A program made the position numbers and the translations under genes. The notes below the pieces were generated by a model. It saw only the letters and a list, made by a program, of their open reading frames with translations. It was not told where the DNA came from and searched no databases. A stretch of DNA of 8,602 nucleotides from Parcubacteria group bacterium (GTDB lineage: Bacteria > Patescibacteriota > Minisyncoccia > Phycocordibacterales > CALRHW01): contig CALRHW010000023.1 of assembly GCA_943359555.1 (NCBI GenBank), forward strand, positions 1-8,602, given 5' to 3'. Position 1 is the first letter of the stretch; each line of letters starts with the position of its first letter. Positions 1 through 7,068 of the stretch are shown here, piece after piece.

Positions 1-531
1 TATTAACAATTTGTTTGAAACAAAAGGGAAACGCATCATTTGTTTTGCGAGACTCTCGGATACCGTGATTGTCTTGTGTGTAAAAAGTACGGTGAGCCAG
101 TGCAACTTTGCTATTATGATTTTTAAAAAAATATTACGGTCTTCATTCCACGCCCAAGCGTGTGCGGTGAAAATTATTCTCGGGACGAGAGTGAGTCTTC
201 CCGCGAGAGCTCCAAGTCCGCCGATTTTTGAGCTATTTAAATGCACAACATCTGGTCTCTCTTTGCGAAAAATTTTTATAAGTTCAAAAAATACTTTTAA
301 ATCTAAAACGCCGACGTCGCGTTTTAGAGAATTTATTTCAATCGTCCGCACGCCGAGGTTTTTTAATTTTTCTTGGAGCATTCCACCTTCACCAAAAGCC
401 ACAACCACATCAAAGTTTTCCCGAGACAGGGAAGTAGCTAAGTCAAACACATATCGTTGTGCACCACCAAAATTGCCTTTAGTGATTACATAAAGTATTT
501 TGCGCTTATTTTTAGATATTATTTCCGACAT
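1..531 (-). CDS. GT4-type glycosyltransferase, N-terminal part (runs off left edge)
   Basis: This is an open frame of 177 codons on the minus strand, starting with ATG at 531-529 and leaving the window without a stop. The protein begins MSEIISKNKRKILYVITKGN and continues with GGAQRYVFDLATSLS (about residues 22-36), then RPDVVHLNSSKIGGLGALAG (92-111), FTAHAWAW (121-128) and THKTITVSESLA (151-162). This order of a KILYV beta strand, a GGAQ loop, a DVVHLNSSK strand, a TAHxW strand and a VSES strand is the N-terminal Rossmann-like half of GT-B glycosyltransferases of the GT4 (glycosyl transferases group 1) family. These use nucleotide sugars to extend lipopolysaccharide, capsule or other surface glycans. 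The C-terminal donor-binding half lies outside the window, so the substrate cannot be named. The neighbouring divergent gene is a sugar phosphotransferase, which supports a role in surface glycan assembly. The start codon is fixed by the extended -10 promoter just upstream. Confidence 0.9.
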   Translation of the reverse strand, partial: MSEIISKNKRKILYVITKGNFGGAQRYVFDLATSLSRENFDVVVAFGEGGMLQEKLKNLGVRTIEINSLKRDVGVLDLKVFFELIKIFRKERPDVVHLNSSKIGGLGALAGRLTLVPRIIFTAHAWAWNEDRNIFLKIIIAKLHWLTVLFTHKTITVSESLAKQMMRFPFVSNKLLI

Positions 532-538
532 AAATCCT

Positions 539-547
539 ATTATAGCA
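539..547 (-). promoter_or_regulatory. Extended -10 promoter of the minus-strand glycosyltransferase, leaderless
   Basis: Read on the minus strand this is TGC-TATAAT, a perfect -10 hexamer with the extended TG element. No good -35 is visible at 16-18 bases. Only 7 bases (532-538) lie between the hexamer and the ATG at 531, so transcription should start at or within a base or two of the start codon. There is no Shine-Dalgarno sequence in that space. A leaderless mRNA is the inference. Confidence 0.65.
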
Positions 548-589
548 CGATTTGAAGCCGTTTTTTGTCCTAGTAAAAATCGTAAAACC

Positions 590-598
590 TGCTAGTAT
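590..598 (+). promoter_or_regulatory. Putative extended -10 promoter of the sugar phosphotransferase
   Basis: TGC-TAGTAT resembles an extended -10. An overlapping TATAGA at 596-601 is an alternative. A -35-like TTGTCC at 565-570 is too far away (22 bases). The start of transcription would fall at about 605-609, only a few bases before ATG 612. It sits back to back with the minus-strand promoter at 539-547. Confidence 0.4.
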
Positions 599-605
599 AG
601 AGGGA
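599..605 (+). promoter_or_regulatory. SD-like purine stretch before the sugar phosphotransferase
   Basis: AGAGGGA ends 6 bases before ATG 612. It would be a good Shine-Dalgarno site in an ordinary bacterium, and it favours 612 over the in-frame ATG at 552. The 16S gene in this window has no CCUCC tail to pair with it, so its function is uncertain, and it may lie at or upstream of the transcript start. Confidence 0.35.
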
Positions 606-611
606 CATTAT

Positions 612-1982
612 ATGACCGCTTTACGAAAAAAGGAAGCCATACTGCTTTTTCTCGGCGACATTTTTTGTTTTGTCTTTTCACTTTGGCTAACGCTATTTTT
701 TAGATATGGAGAGATACCTAGCGGAGAGTTTTTTTTAGAACACTTTAAGGCCTTTTCTCTGCTTTTTATTCTTTGGACTATTGTGTTTTTTATTGCTGGT
801 TTATATGAAAAACACACACTTATTCTGAGAAACAAAATTCCTGGGATAATACTAAATGCTCAGCTCGTAAACACCGCTCTTGCTGTGCTTTTTTTCTATC
901 TCGTTCCACATCTAGGTATTACACCAAAGACAAATCTTTTCATTTATCTAGTGATTTCTTTCTCCCTTATTCTCGCGTGGAGAATTTACGGTGAAACATT
1001 TTTTCGCGCAAGAAATCGCCAAAACGCGATACTTATCGGTAGCGGAAAAGAGATGAAAGAATTGAGACAAGAGGTAAACAACAATCCTCGTTACGATTTA
1101 TTTTTTATTTCTTCTATAGATTTAGATCAGGTGAAAAATATTGATTTAAAAGAAGAGGTTTTAAACAGAATTTACAACGAAAATGTTAAAGTCATAGCCG
1201 CCGATTTCAAAAACGATAAAGTAGAGCCGATACTTCCAAATCTATACAGCTTGGTGTTTTCAAAAATTCGTTTTATTGATATGAATAAAATCTATGAAGA
1301 TATTTTTGATCGTATTCCACTTTCTCTCATTACACATAGCTGGTTTTTGGAGAATATTTCACTTGCACCAAAAATGACTTATGACATTTTGAAAAGAGTG
1401 ATGGATATTGTACTCGCTTCAGTGCTCGCGGTGGTGTCGCTTGTTTTTTATCCTTTTGTTGTTATCGCTATCAAGCTAGATGATGGAGGCGCGATTTTTA
1501 GTATTCAAGAAAGAGTCGGAAAAAATAACCAGCCGATAAAAATATTTAAATTTAGAACAATGTCTGTAGCTAACGACGGCGGGAAGTGGGGCGAAAAAAA
1601 TGAAATTGGTAGAGTAAATGAAAACAAGGTTACAAAAGTTGGAGCTTTTTTACGCAAGACTCGTATTGATGAATTGCCACAGCTTTGGAATGTTGTTTTT
1701 GGACATATTTCTCTTATTGGTCCTCGTCCTGAATTTGCACCAGCGGTAAAAGAGTATGAGGCTCAGATTACGTATTATGGCGTGCGTCATATCTTGAACC
1801 CCGGGCTTTCTGGCTGGGCGCAGATTCATCACGACGATCATCCGCATCACGGGATCGCTGTAGAGCAGACAAAAGACAAACTCTCTTACGATCTCTATTA
1901 TTTAAAAAATCGCTCTTTTGTTTTGGATATAATTATCGCCTTAAAGACTATTAAAAAACTAATTATGCGAAGCGGTGCATAG
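612..1982 (+). CDS. Polyprenyl-phosphate sugar phosphotransferase (bacterial sugar transferase family)
   Basis: The 456-residue membrane protein is predicted to transfer a sugar-1-phosphate from a nucleotide sugar to undecaprenyl phosphate, the first membrane step of surface polysaccharide or glycoprotein glycan assembly. The N-terminal part (about residues 9-125) holds four hydrophobic segments. A Rossmann-like domain follows, with AILIGSGKE at 139-147. The C-terminal catalytic domain begins at KRVMDIVLA (261-269), a membrane-associated helix. It carries IQERVGKN (298-305), FKFRTM (312-317), KTRIDELPQLWNVV (349-362, with the catalytic-type Asp353-Glu354 pair), GHISLIGPRPE (364-374), NPGLSGWAQ (396-404) and YDLYYLKNRS (426-435). 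These are the signatures of the WcaJ/WbaP/PglC superfamily, and the length matches the large WcaJ-like class. An in-frame ATG at 552 would add 20 residues, but I chose 612 because the protein then begins MTALRKKEAILLFLGD directly at the first membrane helix, GAGGGA stands 6 bases upstream, and the candidate promoter lies between the two ATGs. The sugar specificity is not predictable. Confidence 0.93.
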   Translation: MTALRKKEAILLFLGDIFCFVFSLWLTLFFRYGEIPSGEFFLEHFKAFSLLFILWTIVFFIAGLYEKHTLILRNKIPGIILNAQLVNTALAVLFFYLVPHLGITPKTNLFIYLVISFSLILAWRIYGETFFRARNRQNAILIGSGKEMKELRQEVNNNPRYDLFFISSIDLDQVKNIDLKEEVLNRIYNENVKVIAADFKNDKVEPILPNLYSLVFSKIRFIDMNKIYEDIFDRIPLSLITHSWFLENISLAPKMTYDILKRVMDIVLASVLAVVSLVFYPFVVIAIKLDDGGAIFSIQERVGKNNQPIKIFKFRTMSVANDGGKWGEKNEIGRVNENKVTKVGAFLRKTRIDELPQLWNVVFGHISLIGPRPEFAPAVKEYEAQITYYGVRHILNPGLSGWAQIHHDDHPHHGIAVEQTKDKLSYDLYYLKNRSFVLDIIIALKTIKKLIMRSGA

Positions 1983-2011
1983 TTGATTTTTTAGCTACTT
2001 CTGTTTAATAT
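1983..2011 (+). promoter_or_regulatory. Promoter of secD-secF, near-leaderless
   Basis: TTGATT (1983-1988), a 17-base spacer and TAATAT (2006-2011) with an upstream TG at 2002-2003 form a credible sigma-70-type promoter that begins right after the preceding stop codon. The hexamer ends 8 bases before ATG 2020, so the transcript should start at about the start codon. No purine-rich SD sequence is present in GGTACTTT. Confidence 0.6.
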
Positions 2012-2019
2012 GGTACTTT

Positions 2020-3348
2020 ATGACAAAATATAGAATATATTCAGCAGTCCTTGTTGTGATCCTAGTAGCCATCGGATACTATTCTTATAGTCAAAAATAT
2101 CCTTTCAAGCTCGGTCTTGATTTAAACGGCGGAACAGAGCTGGTATACAAAGCAGATATTTCTCAAATAAAAGGCGGAGATGTGAGTGACTCAATGAACA
2201 CTCTGCGTGATGTGATAGAGCGGAGAGTAAATATTTTTGGTGTGTCAGAGCCGATAATCCAAGTAGAGAAATCTAGCATCGTGGGTGGTGTTGCCGAACA
2301 ACGGCTCATTGTAGAGTTGCCCGGTGTAACTGATATTGACAAAGCAGTAGCTCTTATCGGCCAGACTCCGCTCCTTGAATTTAAACTTTTGAAAGGCGAA
2401 GCTAATAAAACCCTCTCTCAAAATGCAACTACGAGTGCACAGATTGCTGCACTTTTTACACCGACCGAGCTTACTGGCCGACTTTTAGATAAGGCTCGTC
2501 TTGAATTTAATCAGACATCTGGTACCCCGACTGTAGGTTTAATATTTAATAGTGAAGGTAGTGCACTTTTTGCAAAAATAACAAAAGAAAATGTTGGCGA
2601 AATACTCGCGATTTTTCTAGATGGTCAACCGATTTCTACTCCAGTTATTCGCGAAGAAATAAGTAGTGGGGAAGCGGTTATTTCTGGTAGTTTTACCCCA
2701 GATGAAGCAAAGATTCTTGTGCGAAATTTAAATTACGGAGCACTTCCTGTGCCAGTAGAGCTTGTAGGAACACAAAGTATCGGCGCGTCTCTCGGAGCGG
2801 ATGCTCTTCACTCTGGCGTGCGTGCTGGTATCTGGGGTTTTGTGCTCGTCGTTATATTTTTGATTCTTTGGTATCGTTTGCCGGGCTTTATTGCATCCAT
2901 CACTCTTGTGATGTATGTCATTATTTCGCTTGCACTTTTTAAGCTCATTCCTGTCACTTTGACGGCGGCTGGACTCGCAGGATTTATTTTATCTATTGGT
3001 ATGGCGGTAGATGCAAACGTGCTTATCTTTGAACGCACAAAAGAAGAGCTCAAGCGTGGAAAAAATATTTCCGAGTCTGTCCGCGAGGGTTTCCACAGAG
3101 CTTGGCTTTCTATTCGTGATTCAAATATTTCTAGTATCATCACTGCCCTCGTACTTTTTTGGATAGGCACATCTGCGGTAAAAGGTTTTGCGCTCACTTT
3201 TGGTGTCGGAGTTCTTGTGAGTATGTTTACAGCTATTACTGCGACTCGCACACTTCTTTTTGCGATTATTCCAAAAAGCTCTGGAAAGTTTTCTCGGTTT
3301 CTTTTTAGTAACGGTTTACATTTTTTAAATAACGAAATAAAAAAATAA
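2020..3348 (+). CDS. secD: Protein translocase subunit SecD
   Basis: The 442-residue SecD works with SecF in the cytoplasmic membrane and uses the proton-motive force to help pull exported proteins through SecYEG. There is one N-terminal transmembrane helix (about 5-23), then the family motif GLDLNGGTELVY (32-43). The large extracytoplasmic P1 domain includes DVIERRVNIFGVSEP (64-78), the repeat-like AIFLDGQPISTPVI (197-210) and GEAVISGSFTPDEA (217-230). Five further helices follow from about residue 268, including the conserved SIGMAVDANVLIFERTKEE (325-343) with Asp331, and IRDSNISSIITALVLF (365-380). It is shorter than E. coli SecD (about 615 residues), mainly through a smaller periplasmic domain, as in many Gram-positive-like and CPR SecD proteins. 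secF starts one base after its stop. The usual partner yajC is not upstream; a sugar phosphotransferase is there instead. Confidence 0.97.
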   Translation: MTKYRIYSAVLVVILVAIGYYSYSQKYPFKLGLDLNGGTELVYKADISQIKGGDVSDSMNTLRDVIERRVNIFGVSEPIIQVEKSSIVGGVAEQRLIVELPGVTDIDKAVALIGQTPLLEFKLLKGEANKTLSQNATTSAQIAALFTPTELTGRLLDKARLEFNQTSGTPTVGLIFNSEGSALFAKITKENVGEILAIFLDGQPISTPVIREEISSGEAVISGSFTPDEAKILVRNLNYGALPVPVELVGTQSIGASLGADALHSGVRAGIWGFVLVVIFLILWYRLPGFIASITLVMYVIISLALFKLIPVTLTAAGLAGFILSIGMAVDANVLIFERTKEELKRGKNISESVREGFHRAWLSIRDSNISSIITALVLFWIGTSAVKGFALTFGVGVLVSMFTAITATRTLLFAIIPKSSGKFSRFLFSNGLHFLNNEIKK

Positions 3349-3349
3349 T

Positions 3350-4264
3350 ATGTTTGTCGTAAAATACAGAAAAATATTTTTTGCACTTTCAGCACTTTTA
3401 ACTGCAGGTGCTGTCGTAATAATGCTTGTTTATGGATTTAATTTTGGCATTGATTTTAAAGGCGGAGCGCTTCTTGAAGTGTCGTATCCTACAGGCGCTC
3501 GCCCTGCTCTTGAAATGGTACAGGGAAAAATAAACACACTAGGACTCGGCGGATATTCTGTGCGACCTTCTGGCGATAATCTTTTTGTTGTGCGCACTCG
3601 CGAGCTCAATCCTACCGAAAAAACTGCGCTACTGTCAGCACTTTCTAATGATGGCGTCACTCTTCCAAAAGAAGAACGTTCCAACTCTATAGGCCCCGTT
3701 GTCGGCAATGAACTAAAAAATAAAGCATTTGTTGCTATTGTAGTTGTGATTTTAGCGATCGTTCTTTTTGTTACATTCGCTTTTCGCAAAGTTTCAAAGC
3801 CAGTGTCATCTTGGAAATACGGACTCGTCACGGTGCTCGCGCTCGTGCACGACGTCATCGTGCCGACTGGAGTTTTTATTCTTTTTACATATTTTTATGG
3901 TGGCGAAATAGATTTACTTTTTGTCACCGCGATTCTAGCGATTCTTGGGTATTCTGTGCACGACACTATCGTGGTGTTTGATCGCGTGCGTGAAAATTTA
4001 CGCATCAATAGCGATACACACGCAAACGAAGATTTTGAAATCACTGTAGGCAAAAGTGTCAGCCAAACTTTCGGGCGTTCTATAAACACGTCACTTACAA
4101 TCTTCCTTGTGCTTGTTGCGCTTTATTTTATCGGCGGAGAAACAACTCGCAATTTTGCATTCGTGCTTCTCGTCGGCGTTATCGTCGGAACATATTCATC
4201 TATTTTTATTGCGTCGCCATTACTCGTCACTCTCGGAAAAATGAAAGGGAAGGGAGGGGAGTAG
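3350..4264 (+). CDS. secF: Protein translocase subunit SecF
   Basis: The 304-residue partner of SecD has the normal family length. Helix 1 spans about 9-29 and is followed by NFGIDFKGGALLEVSY (31-46), the SecF counterpart of the SecD GLDLxGG motif. The extracytoplasmic P4 domain ends at SIGPVVGNELKNKA (113-126), after which five helices follow. ALVHDVIVPTG (164-174, Asp168) and GYSVHDTIVVFDRVREN (200-216, Asp205 and Asp211) carry the conserved acidic residues linked to proton movement. SINTSLTIFLVLVALYFIGG (244-263) is the conserved fifth segment. The start ATG lies one base after the secD TAA in an A/T-only stretch with no SD, so translation is probably coupled to secD termination. The gene ends in a lysine/glycine-rich tail (KMKGKGGE). 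No strong terminator is visible between its stop and the 16S promoter. Confidence 0.97.
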   Translation: MFVVKYRKIFFALSALLTAGAVVIMLVYGFNFGIDFKGGALLEVSYPTGARPALEMVQGKINTLGLGGYSVRPSGDNLFVVRTRELNPTEKTALLSALSNDGVTLPKEERSNSIGPVVGNELKNKAFVAIVVVILAIVLFVTFAFRKVSKPVSSWKYGLVTVLALVHDVIVPTGVFILFTYFYGGEIDLLFVTAILAILGYSVHDTIVVFDRVRENLRINSDTHANEDFEITVGKSVSQTFGRSINTSLTIFLVLVALYFIGGETTRNFAFVLLVGVIVGTYSSIFIASPLLVTLGKMKGKGGE

Positions 4265-4338
4265 ATGTTGACCTCGAGCCCGTTTATTTAACCCCCAACA
4301 GTGTCACCCTTGAAGGTTAACTGGACGGATACAACCCC
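4265..4338 (+). other. Intergenic stretch between secF and the 16S promoter
   Basis: No gene is supported here. It is C-rich compared with its surroundings and contains an interrupted inverted repeat, TTAACC (4288-4293) with GGTTAA (4315-4320), enclosing a small CCTT-G-AAGG dyad at 4308-4316. There is no T-tract after it, so it is not a clear intrinsic terminator. It could be an upstream control element of the rRNA promoter or a weak secF terminator. Neither can be decided from the sequence. Confidence 0.35.
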
Positions 4339-4366
4339 TTGACTCCAAAACAGATATCTATATAAT
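4339..4366 (+). promoter_or_regulatory. Strong promoter of the 16S rRNA unit
   Basis: TTGACT (4339-4344), a 16-base spacer and TATAAT (4361-4366) is a near-consensus sigma-70-type promoter and the strongest in the window. Transcription should start at about 4373, about 200 bases before the mature 16S 5' end, and the first transcribed bases fall in a perfect hairpin (4373-4394). Confidence 0.8.
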
Positions 4367-4372
4367 GGTGAA

Positions 4373-4394
4373 ATCCCTAATAAATGTTAGGGAT
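4373..4394 (+). repeat. Perfect hairpin at the 5' end of the 16S precursor
   Basis: ATCCCTAA (4373-4380) and TTAGGGAT (4387-4394) are exact inverted repeats around the loop TAAATG. The predicted transcription start coincides with its first base, so the pre-rRNA would begin with an 8-bp stem. It may protect the 5' end or affect promoter escape; this is inference. Confidence 0.6.
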
Positions 4395-4407
4395 GTACTT
4401 TGAAATT

Positions 4408-4435
4408 ACTTATACGTATTCACATACGTGCAAGT
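4408..4435 (+). repeat. Second hairpin in the 16S leader
   Basis: ACGTAT (4414-4419) pairs exactly with ATACGT (4424-4429) around the loop TCAC. An outer stem ACTT (4408-4411)/AAGT (4432-4435) extends it with a small internal loop. It lies in the transcribed leader, between the promoter and the processing stem. Confidence 0.45.
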
Positions 4436-4518
4436 CTATATGTTTATTCAAAAAAAATAATTTCAAGAGCGAAATCAAACTTTTTAAAGTGAGCAAAATG
4501 CGCGTCCTATTTTTAAAA

Positions 4519-4545
4519 ATAGTATTCTGTATTTTGTTCCGTTCA
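4519..4545 (+). repeat. Left arm of the pre-16S processing stem
   Basis: This 27-base segment is complementary to 6202-6228 downstream of the 16S gene. Pairing is continuous from A4519:T6228 to A4545:T6202, with only three G.U wobbles (G4522, T4523 and G4529). Bacterial pre-16S rRNA is generally looped out by such a leader/trailer stem, which RNase III-type enzymes cut. The arm overlaps a 16-base palindrome CTATTTTTAAAAATAG at 4507-4522, which could compete locally. Confidence 0.85.
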
Positions 4546-4572
4546 ACAAAAATTTATCCTCAAAAATAAATT

Positions 4573-6082
<1,510 letters not shown>

Positions 6083-6228
6083 GAAAATCGTTTTGTCACT
6101 TTTGTGCCAAAACTTACAGTCGATTTCTGAGCCTCAATTGAGCTCAGAAACGGATTATTGCTAAATATCCTTAAAGTAGCATGACAGTCGGAAAGACGAT
6201 GTGAACGGAACAAAATATAGAATGTTAT
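6083..6228 (+). other. Transcribed 16S trailer with two hairpins
   Basis: No gene, tRNA or 23S start is present in this trailer. Hairpin one is GTTTTG (6090-6095)/CAAAAC (6108-6113), with an inner CAC/GTG and a TTTT loop, and ATCG/CGAT can close it further at 6087-6090 and 6121-6124. Hairpin two is TTTCTGAGC (6124-6132)/GCTCAGAAA (6142-6150), extended by CG/CG after one bulged base at 6123. The two hairpins share bases at their borders and may be alternatives there. The segment ends in the right arm of the processing stem. Confidence 0.6.
6202..6228 (+). repeat. Right arm of the pre-16S processing stem
   Basis: This arm contains GAACGGAACAAAATATAGAA (6203-6222) and pairs with the leader at 4519-4545, enclosing the whole 16S gene and its trailer hairpins. 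Its position directly before the terminator means that the 16S is processed from its own precursor, not from a 16S-23S co-transcript. Confidence 0.85.
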
Positions 6229-6270
6229 ACAAAAATCACAGGCACGTGCCTGTGATTTTTGTTTGTTATG
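6229..6270 (+). terminator. Palindromic intrinsic terminator of the 16S unit
   Basis: AAAAATCACAGGCAC (6231-6245) is followed by its exact reverse complement (6246-6260), and one or two more pairs are possible on each side. The GC-rich core with an A-tract before and TTTTTGTTTGTT after makes a strong Rho-independent terminator. It may work in both directions, although no minus-strand gene reaches it. Confidence 0.88.
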
Positions 6271-6276
6271 TAACTA

Positions 6277-6305
6277 TTGACAATATATCACTTCTATGAT
6301 AATAT
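6277..6305 (+). promoter_or_regulatory. Promoter of the lysozyme-like gene
   Basis: TTGACA (6277-6282, consensus), a 17-base spacer and TAATAT (6300-6305) with an extended TG at 6297-6298. The -10 hexamer is the same as that of secD. Transcription should start at about 6312, leaving a leader of about 70 bases. This is unlike the near-leaderless genes elsewhere in the window. Confidence 0.7.
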
Positions 6306-6315
6306 TTTATACAGA

Positions 6316-6363
6316 CCTGATGGTTGCATAGCTTGTGCTGTGCGATATATTTTATCATTCAGG
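6316..6363 (+). other. Structured 5' UTR hairpin of the lysozyme-like gene
   Basis: The base of the stem pairs CCTGA (6316-6320) with TCAGG (6359-6363). The apical stem pairs GCATAGC (6326-6332) with GCTGTGC (6337-6343), including one G.U pair, around the loop TTGT. The 3' arm ends 8 bases before the GGAG motif, so the fold could affect start-site access. No riboswitch class is recognised. Confidence 0.4.
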
Positions 6364-6371
6364 AAGTTCAT

Positions 6372-6375
6372 GGAG
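6372..6375 (+). promoter_or_regulatory. SD-like GGAG before the lysozyme-like gene
   Basis: GGAG lies 8 bases before ATG 6384 and AGGAAG lies at 6361-6366. Spacing and sequence are those of a normal Shine-Dalgarno site, but the 16S gene 300 bases upstream lacks the complementary CCUCC. Confidence 0.4.
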
Positions 6376-6383
6376 ATTAAGTT

Positions 6384-6866
6384 ATGGACAAGGGAAACAA
6401 GCAGATTATCATGTTGATTTTTTGGGCTTTCGTCTCACTACTTTGCGCGACTTTTACAGTGACTCCTATTTTTGCTACTGAGCAAGCCAAGCGAGAAGTG
6501 GTCAATATTGACCGCTTGATTTCGGCGCTTATCCAAGTAGAGTCACGAGGGGATGACAACGCCATAGGTGATGTGGAGCTGACTTGCAAGGCATATGGGT
6601 GCCTGCAGATACGTCAGCCATGTGTGGAAGACGTCAATCGTGCTTTCGGCACTAAATATAGTGCGCAAGACTGTCTTGGAAATCGGGCGTTGTCAATTGA
6701 AATCTGTGAAAAGTATTTGTCGTTGTACGCCACAAAAAAGCGTCTCAACAGGGAAGTCACGGACGAAGACAGATCGCGGATTTGGAACGGCGGTCCAAAT
6801 GGATTTAAAAAAGCCAGTACTGTTCAGTACTGGCAGAAAGTTGAAAAAGCGCTTAAGAAAAATTGA
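6384..6866 (+). CDS. Secreted lysozyme-like / lytic transglycosylase-like protein
   Basis: The 160-residue protein starts with a charged N-region and a long hydrophobic segment (about 8-30) ending TPIFA-TE, a likely signal peptide cut after Ala31 or a membrane anchor. The mature part has a compact lysozyme-like (SLT) pattern. LISALIQVESRGDDNAIGD (45-63) places the probable catalytic Glu at 53. AYGCLQI (70-76) matches the substrate-cleft A-x-G-x-xQI motif. Next come CVEDVNRAFG (80-89) and SRIWNGGPNGFKKAS (131-145), then YWQKV (149-153), in the usual order of small lytic-transglycosylase-like domains. Such enzymes cleave peptidoglycan glycan strands outside the membrane, for remodelling or for attack on other cells. 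Five cysteines in the mature part (68, 73, 80, 97, 108) suggest disulfides. The gene is an independent unit with its own promoter and terminator. It looks less AT-biased than its neighbours, and with its SD-like site and longer leader it may have been acquired by transfer; that is inference. The ATG is supported by GGAG and the signal peptide. Confidence 0.85.
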   Translation: MDKGNKQIIMLIFWAFVSLLCATFTVTPIFATEQAKREVVNIDRLISALIQVESRGDDNAIGDVELTCKAYGCLQIRQPCVEDVNRAFGTKYSAQDCLGNRALSIEICEKYLSLYATKKRLNREVTDEDRSRIWNGGPNGFKKASTVQYWQKVEKALKKN

Positions 6867-6874
6867 ATGTCAGA

Positions 6875-6913
6875 AATCCCCCCAAGTTTTTAGAACTGGA
6901 GGGGTTTTTATTT
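6875..6913 (+). terminator. Intrinsic terminator of the lysozyme-like gene
   Basis: CCCCCC (6878-6883) pairs with GG (6898-6899) and GGGG (6901-6904) around a bulged A, and AGTT (6885-6888) pairs with AACT (6894-6897) around the loop TTTAG. TTTTTATTT follows (6905-6913). It lies 11 bases after the stop codon. Confidence 0.85.
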
Positions 6914-6926
6914 ATATAAGTGAATC

Positions 6927-6955
6927 TTGTGTTATGACGTAATTTTTGTTAGATT
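6927..6955 (+). promoter_or_regulatory. Putative promoter of tRNA-Ile
   Basis: TTGTGT (6927-6932), a 17-base spacer and TAGATT (6950-6955) with an extended TG at 6947-6948. The predicted start is at about 6962, four bases before the tRNA, so the precursor would have almost no 5' leader. Confidence 0.5.
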
Positions 6956-6965
6956 TTATGGACTT

Positions 6966-7038
6966 GCGCGCATAGCTCAGTTGGTAGAGCATTCGACTGA
7001 TACTCGAAAGGTCCTAGGTTCGACCCCTAGTGCGCGCA
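6966..7038 (+). tRNA. tRNA-Ile (anticodon GAU)
   Basis: This is a complete cloverleaf of 73 bases. The acceptor stem is GCGCGCA (6966-6972)/TGCGCGC (7031-7037) with discriminator A7038. The D arm is GCTC/GAGC with GG in the loop. The anticodon stem TTCGA/TCGAA encloses the loop CTGATAC, giving anticodon GAT at 6999-7001. The T arm is CTAGG-TTCGACC-CCTAG. U8, U33, T54-T55-C56 and A58 are all present. CCA is not encoded (the next bases are CAA), so a CCA-adding enzyme is needed. In many bacteria this tRNA sits in the 16S-23S spacer; here it follows a terminated 16S unit and a protein gene, and no 23S comes after it. Confidence 0.97.
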
Positions 7039-7050
7039 CAATTTTAGATT

Positions 7051-7061
7051 TGATATATAAT
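7051..7061 (+). promoter_or_regulatory. -10 promoter of the pilin-like gene and murD, leaderless
   Basis: TATAAT (7056-7061) is a perfect -10 hexamer that ends 7 bases before ATG 7069, the same spacing as at the minus-strand glycosyltransferase. A TG at 7051-7052 is two bases further out than the standard extended element. There is no SD in TATTAAC. The predicted mRNA starts at or next to the AUG. Confidence 0.55.
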
Positions 7062-7068
7062 TATTAAC

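Noticed and set aside
11..493. 160-codon plus-strand open frame
   Set aside because: It is antisense to the glycosyltransferase. Its translation shows no family motif, while the minus strand gives a clear GT4 N-terminus.
2808..3395. 195-codon minus-strand open frame
   Set aside because: It lies antisense across the end of secD and the start of secF. It is serine/threonine/lysine-rich with no recognisable domain, and both sense genes are certain.
3430..4089. Minus-strand open frames opposite secF
   Set aside because: They are shadows of the secF reading frame without motifs or start signals.
4262..4390. Minus-strand reading frame ending in FKGDTVGG and a stop, possibly a gene remnant
   Set aside because: It is only about 40 codons, spans the 16S promoter, has no start and matches no family I know.
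4384..4569. 61-codon plus-strand open frame before 16S
   Set aside because: It falls wholly inside the 16S precursor leader, overlaps the start hairpin and processing stem, and has low-complexity AT-driven composition.
6083..6230. Possible 16S intron or displaced 3' end carrying the anti-SD further downstream
   Set aside because: No CCTCC or ATCACCTCC-like string exists in the trailer, and the processing stem and terminator close the unit. The tail really appears to be changed.
6595..6942. 115-codon plus-strand frame overlapping the lysozyme-like gene
   Set aside because: It is an alternative frame of a gene with clear motifs, and it runs through the terminator at 6875-6913.
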